From Typha latifolia (Eukaryota; Streptophyta; Magnoliopsida; Poales; Typhaceae): a stretch of 64,000 nucleotides of DNA. Where the stretch lies: contig CM034113.1 in assembly GCA_019914945.1 (NCBI GenBank), forward strand, positions 7,854,850 through 7,918,849, written 5' to 3'. Below the pieces are notes generated by a model, which did not search any database, was not told where the DNA came from, and saw only the letters and a program-made list of their open reading frames with translations. The position numbers were made by a program, and so were the translations under genes. Below are positions 59,401 to 64,000 of this stretch, piece by piece (position 1 is the stretch's first letter; each line of letters starts with the position of its first letter).

Positions 59401-59608
59401 GTTAATAAATCCTGAGATAACTAACTGAAGTGTGGCATACGCTTAATAGGTTGAAGTATGGAGAGATGTCTCCTCTAATAGATTGAAAAAGAAAAATTCC
59501 TCACCGTGTGTCTCAAGTAGCTATTTTGGACATTTTGAAATTTCTCCTTCATTTATATTTAGAAGATTTTATCAATAACCCCATATTTTGTCTCTGTTAT
59601 CATTCACA

Positions 59609-59679
<71 letters not shown>

Positions 59680-61089
59680 CTCAACCATTATATTTTACTT
59701 TTATTACCTAAAAATACATCGATTAACTTTAATGTAGTAGTAGCTACCAAAATAAAGAATATTTTTCGCCACTTTTAAAAAGAAAAATTACTATTAGTAA
59801 AATACCTCTCATTTGATCTTAAAATCTGATTTTCCTTTTATTTTTATTTAATCTTAAAAAACTTACTCAAAAGTATCAAGGATATTTTGTATGTATAGTT
59901 AATCTAATTCATCTATGTTGTACTTGACTATTAGGAAAACTAACTTCAGAGTATTTGTGAGACATTAAGGTAAAAAAAGTAGAGGTTGAATAATAAATTC
60001 TCATATGAGTAGAGTTTGAATAATAATAATAATAATAAAATATATATTGCTTTTAATAAATTTCCTTTTATATATTTTTATTCTAAAAAGAATAGAGAAC
60101 GTTCAAAGATCCAACCAATGTGAGAGAGAATGCAGAGAGTGCAAGGATAAGATGACAACCTTCATAGCAAGACAACAAAAATATATTAACTAATCTTATC
60201 CATGCATAGTAGCCTAAAATAAAGAATGATGCATAACTCGTACCGTTACTCGCGAGCCATCACACTGCATCAAAATAAATAATAAAAAGTAGAGGTTAAT
60301 AACTAATTAATCCAAAAAAATTTATCTCGATTACTTCAATCAACTATCATTTCAATCACTTGGTTTCTCTATTTTTCTCTTTCCTTTTTCTTTTCTCTCT
60401 ATAATCATCATGCATCAATTATACAAAATATTTTAATCATTAATCAAATTATTACACATTATACAATTTATAAAAAATATATCATAATAGTAAACATCTA
60501 TTATGTAAGTATAATAAATAAAAATAATTATATCAGTGTATAACTTATTTCACAAGTAAGCATCAACTTAAGCTGTTATATAACCAACCAGCAACACATA
60601 TCATGCATCTAGAACAAATAAATGCCATGTCCATTTCAGATGGTGCTATTTTAACATCGTCATTCATCTTCTTTCGTTTTTTCCTCTATCTAGAAGAGAA
60701 GCCCAAAAATATTGGTACTAACCTCTAATACACGGCCAAGATGAAGCCACCTGCATTCAAAGAAGAAAAGAAAAAAAAAAGGAAAGCAAGGAGAAGAAGT
60801 AATTATTTGGTGACAAAGAAAGAGATCCAAAGAATCAAACAAACTTAGCACCCGGGCTTCTTACGTGAGCACTCATCTAGAAACTGACGACTTTTTTTTG
60901 CATCCAACCCCACTCGAAAAGCACCAGTTGCAAGCAAACAAAACTCTCTCTTTTGTGGGAGGGAAAGGGACACATCACACACGGCTTACCCGTTTAAAAG
61001 CAAGTTTGGCGTTGGTGTTAGAGACCACATGCTTCTCTTTCTTTCCTTCCACATCACTTGCACCACCAAACCTCTTCTTTCTTCTAGCC
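56455..61089. other. Intergenic region between the SLO2-like and uncharacterised genes
   Basis: A 4.6-kb AT-rich region. The first 1-2 kb may be a spliced 3' UTR of the PPR gene. A compound (ATT)n-(TA)n microsatellite is at about 59610-59677. A 116-codon frame at 58494-58844 has no ATG at its start and no recognised family. The promoter of the next gene occupies the right end. Confidence 0.55.
59610..59677. repeat. Compound (ATT)n-(TA)n microsatellite
   Basis: ATT units to about 59640, then alternating T and A. Confidence 0.95.
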
Positions 61090-62421
61090 ATGATCCCTCA
61101 CCGACGGCAAGAACTTGCTGCCAGGAACCATTTCAGCTTCAACAATCCGATATACATAAGAAAGGAAGATTGGAATTCTTCTGAAGACATGATGGAGTAT
61201 GGCACCTGGGCAGAAGGAATTAAAGGGAACTACAGCCAGTTTGGCAAAACAGGCGATCTGCAGCACGGTGCATGGACGCAGAGAACTCGAAGACAGCGTG
61301 ACATAGATGGCGACAGCGAAGAATTCAGATGGTTGAGAAAGGGAGATACCTATGACTCGGATACTCCCTCCCCTCCTCTGTGGAAGAGCAGCAAGTTACC
61401 GGTGGCTCGGTCGGCGGAGACTTCCCCTGTCCACAGTTCTCATCATGAGCATCACTATCTGACTCCAAGAGCTCAAACCATCGCTAAGTACAGGCAGGAG
61501 ATGCTAAACATGGTACAGGACATGCCAGAGACAGCATATGAGCTCTCGCTTAGGGATATCGTGGAGTCGCCGTTGCCAAGGATTGCGAGACGTGAAGAGG
61601 AGATGGAATTGATCAAGGAAAAGAATGAGCAAAGGGTGGTTCAGAAGAAGAAGGAGAAGAAGAAGGAGGTGAGAAGGATTGCAAGGAGTGAGAGCTTGGA
61701 CACAGGGCTCCTTATCAAGATGTTCTTACCACTCTCTGTGGGTGGGAGGAAGAGTCTTAGTTCCTCAGGGACTTGCAGGAAGGTGTCGCCGAAGCCTACA
61801 GTGGCAGAAGGGCAAAAATGTGGAGCTGACAAGAACAAGGATGCAGTGTGGTGGAAGAAGAATGAGTTCAGTGACACAAGCAGCAGCAGGACAAGTAGCA
61901 CCAACAGCACCAACAGCAGCATCAGCAGCAGTTCTAACAACAGCAACAGGAGTAGGAGGTAAGCTATTTCCAATAAAGAATACAAATAAGATTCATTAAT
62001 CTCTTGGATGATATGATTTCCAGATTTTGTCAGTTCTTTAAAGAAAAAGGACTGTCAAATGTAAATAGAAATCACAAAATTGTAACCTTAAAAAGTAGGA
62101 ACATAAGTAGAGAAAAAGATCTTGATCTTACATATAGATGTTTCTCCTCTTCAATTACATGATAAGATGCAAAACAAAAAAACAAGAACATGTCGAAAAA
62201 AATATTTCAAAAGCAAGAAGAAATTTCATAAATATAAATGTCGAAGATTCGAACAATCTTTTTGCAAGAGATAGTTAATAGTCAACTGTTCATGACAATT
62301 GATTGTTAATGTTTGCATACAGCATATCATCCTCTGATTGTATCCTCTTCTGTGCAGCAGGAAAATGAGTGGCTGCTATTCCTTTTTTCACAAGAATAAA
62401 GGTAAAGCCAGGGAAAGCTGA
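61090..62421 (+). CDS. Uncharacterised plant-specific basic protein (At5g25360-type family)
   Basis: Function unknown. Exons 61090-61958 and 62361-62421 give 309 residues. A conserved family core is visible: LPVARSAETSPVH, HYLTPRAQTIAKYRQEM, LNMVQDMPETAYELSLRDIV, and later RIARSESLDTGLLIKMFLPLS. A Lys/Glu-rich, probably coiled or helical segment (EEEMELIKEKNEQ, KKKEKKKEVRR) lies between, and a long Ser/Thr/Asn run precedes the short last exon, which ends in SGCYSFFHKNKGKARES. The whole is strongly basic, with no signal peptide or membrane segment. The start is the first in-frame ATG, at 61090; the frame upstream is open but begins with GTG. The last intron ends in two adjacent CAG acceptors, so 310 residues is equally possible. 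Confidence 0.82.
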
Positions 62422-64000
62422 AAGCAACCGCCCATCTCAGATGGAACAGGCACAAATATATCCCCTGTTTTAACTCTGGGGGTTTCTGGCAATTTGATTG
62501 AGTGATTGTCGCTGAAAAGAGATTTTTGGTGTCTGATAGTATCTTGTATGTGCTTTCTATGGTTTGGTTTTGAACCTAGGACTCAGAACATGAACATAAC
62601 ACTTCTGAGAAAGTTATATAGATGACGAGACATGAATTCACCAAATATATTCATCCATTTGCAGTGGGTAATGTTTGGTATAATATGAGTCCGAGAGCTA
62701 TTGTACTTTCGGATGTTTTCCTTGGCACCGTGTTTGTTCTGTATGATGATCATTGTTCATTGTAAATCCTACTTTCTCTCGATCTCCTTACTTAATATTC
62801 ATAACTAAATGATGTGATGGACAGCAATCACTTGCTCAAATAAATTTAAAGGAAACAATAATCCAGAAGATGATGAAAAAGAATAAATTTTAATAAGTTT
62901 ATAAATTACAGGAGCATCTACTTGGAAATAATCAGCCACTTAAAAAACTGAGGATATGTACAAACAAACAAGCAAACACGTCTCTCTGTGCGGTGAAGAG
63001 ATATGTGGAGGAACGCCATTTGGAGAGCTTTCCGGTTGATATAGGCAGTTTTCGGATATAACGAATAAAAGAAGTTAGTGCTTCCTATTGTCATATCAAG
63101 CACCAATGTAACAGCATGAGAAGATGTATCAAGTAACACACATAAATGAAATATGATGTGAGAGACAAGTTGGAGGAGGAAGATGATGTTTTCCATTAGG
63201 AAGTGAACATCTATAAAATAACAAGACCTATAAAACAAATATTCAGATGTCTTACATGACAAAATAATGAGATTGATTGGCAGGAAATACGATATCTATC
63301 ATGACCACCTGAATGACATGGTTCCAGAGGATTGAGGTGAACTTTCTAATAGTAATTATAAGATATTGAAGATAGGAAGTAAAATGGCATCAGACATGAA
63401 ACCAGGCAAGTTGGTGCCCATAAGTTGCTAGACTCTGGAAGCTGTTCTGTTAGGTTTATTTACAGACAGCTGAACCCCAGAAATAAATTCCAACTAACTA
63501 CATAGCCATAGAAGGAATAAGGTCAGTTTTCTCTTATGGAGGTCATAAATTCCGAGGAAGCCCAATCTCAGTTTTAGCCTAGTGGAACCTCAGATGCAAT
63601 CCTACAGTTCCGGATAGAAAAGATGAACCTTTTCAGGACTCAGACTAAGATGCATGTTCAATTGTTAGTTGCAACAGATCTTCTATGGTACAAATCGAGT
63701 CTGATCTAATACGACAAGTATCGAATGAGCTGTAAATTTTAATATGAGAAAAGTACCTTCAACATTCTTTCCATCTTCAAAGTCACATGCATATAGATGA
63801 AAAGAAGCATACATACACTCAGTCTTCCGATCGCCATTTTGTCATTACTGCATGTTTTATGCTTCATTGCATAAACAATCCTTTTCAATTTCCTATCAAG
63901 CTTTCACATTCAATAAAATAGCACACGAGATAATCAAGTCACAAAATTCAGGGTAAACATCTACTTCTTCCATAAGAAACAAAATAACATTTATGCTTAC
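62422..64000. other. 3' flank and intergenic region to the window end
   Basis: Contains the 3' UTR of the uncharacterised gene, then AT-rich sequence. I see no exon on either strand. Confidence 0.6.

Noticed and set aside
59508..59711. 67-codon frame ending in Ile and Tyr-Ile repeats
   Set aside because: ATT and TA microsatellite translation.

Overview
This is a plant nuclear genome segment, probably from a monocot. The coding genes have short exons, AT-rich introns with GT-AG borders, and plastid or lumen targeting peptides. Several genes have strongly GC-rich first exons (the MYB gene, the PEP-mutase-like gene and both YUCCA genes), and the surroundings are very AT-rich with long TA, GA, CT and GAA microsatellites. 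The species cannot be fixed from the sequence. I see no bacterial, viral or organellar block.

Layout. 0.7-3.4 kb: 3' part of a small-RNA-degrading nuclease (SDN5-like, +). 7.8-9.2 kb: R2R3-MYB factor of the MYB52/54/56/105/117 group (+). 9.8-13.2 kb: plastid PEP mutase / isocitrate lyase-family enzyme (+). 14.2-15.0 kb: photosystem I subunit N (+). 15.3-17.5 and 20.8-22.3 kb: two tandem YUCCA flavin monooxygenase genes (auxin synthesis, both -), separated by a complete non-autonomous hAT element (18573-20021). 24.0-25.0 kb: thylakoid-lumen-type TPR protein (+). 27.2-30.1 kb: clade-type PP2C phosphatase (+). 31.2-32.4 kb: intronless U-box/ARM E3 ligase (-). 35.8-39.6 kb: four-ACT-domain ACR protein (-). 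41.9-44.9 kb: HAL2-like PAP phosphatase (+). 45.4-46.9 kb: proteasome assembly chaperone 4 (-). 50.6-51.4 kb: XND1/NAC104-type NAC factor (-). 54.4-56.5 kb: SLO2-type PPR protein (+). 61.1-62.4 kb: uncharacterised plant-specific basic protein (+). In total there are 15 protein-coding genes. Every exon chain given here was built by hand from splice signals and closes in frame.

The genes are unrelated housekeeping or regulatory loci and do not form an operon or cluster; the only local gene family is the YUCCA tandem pair. The more unusual signals are: the hAT element, with perfect 12-bp termini, perfect 8-bp target duplication and repetitive GC-rich cargo; two micro-exons of 25 and 20 nt that carry the catalytic loop of the PEP-mutase-like enzyme; an XND1 intron made mostly of microsatellite; a D-to-N change next to a metal ligand of the PP2C; five CACGTG palindromes between the divergent ACR and HAL2-like genes; and a diverged dispersed repeat family at 41.5 and 53.1 kb. 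I did not find a convincing undescribed multi-gene system.
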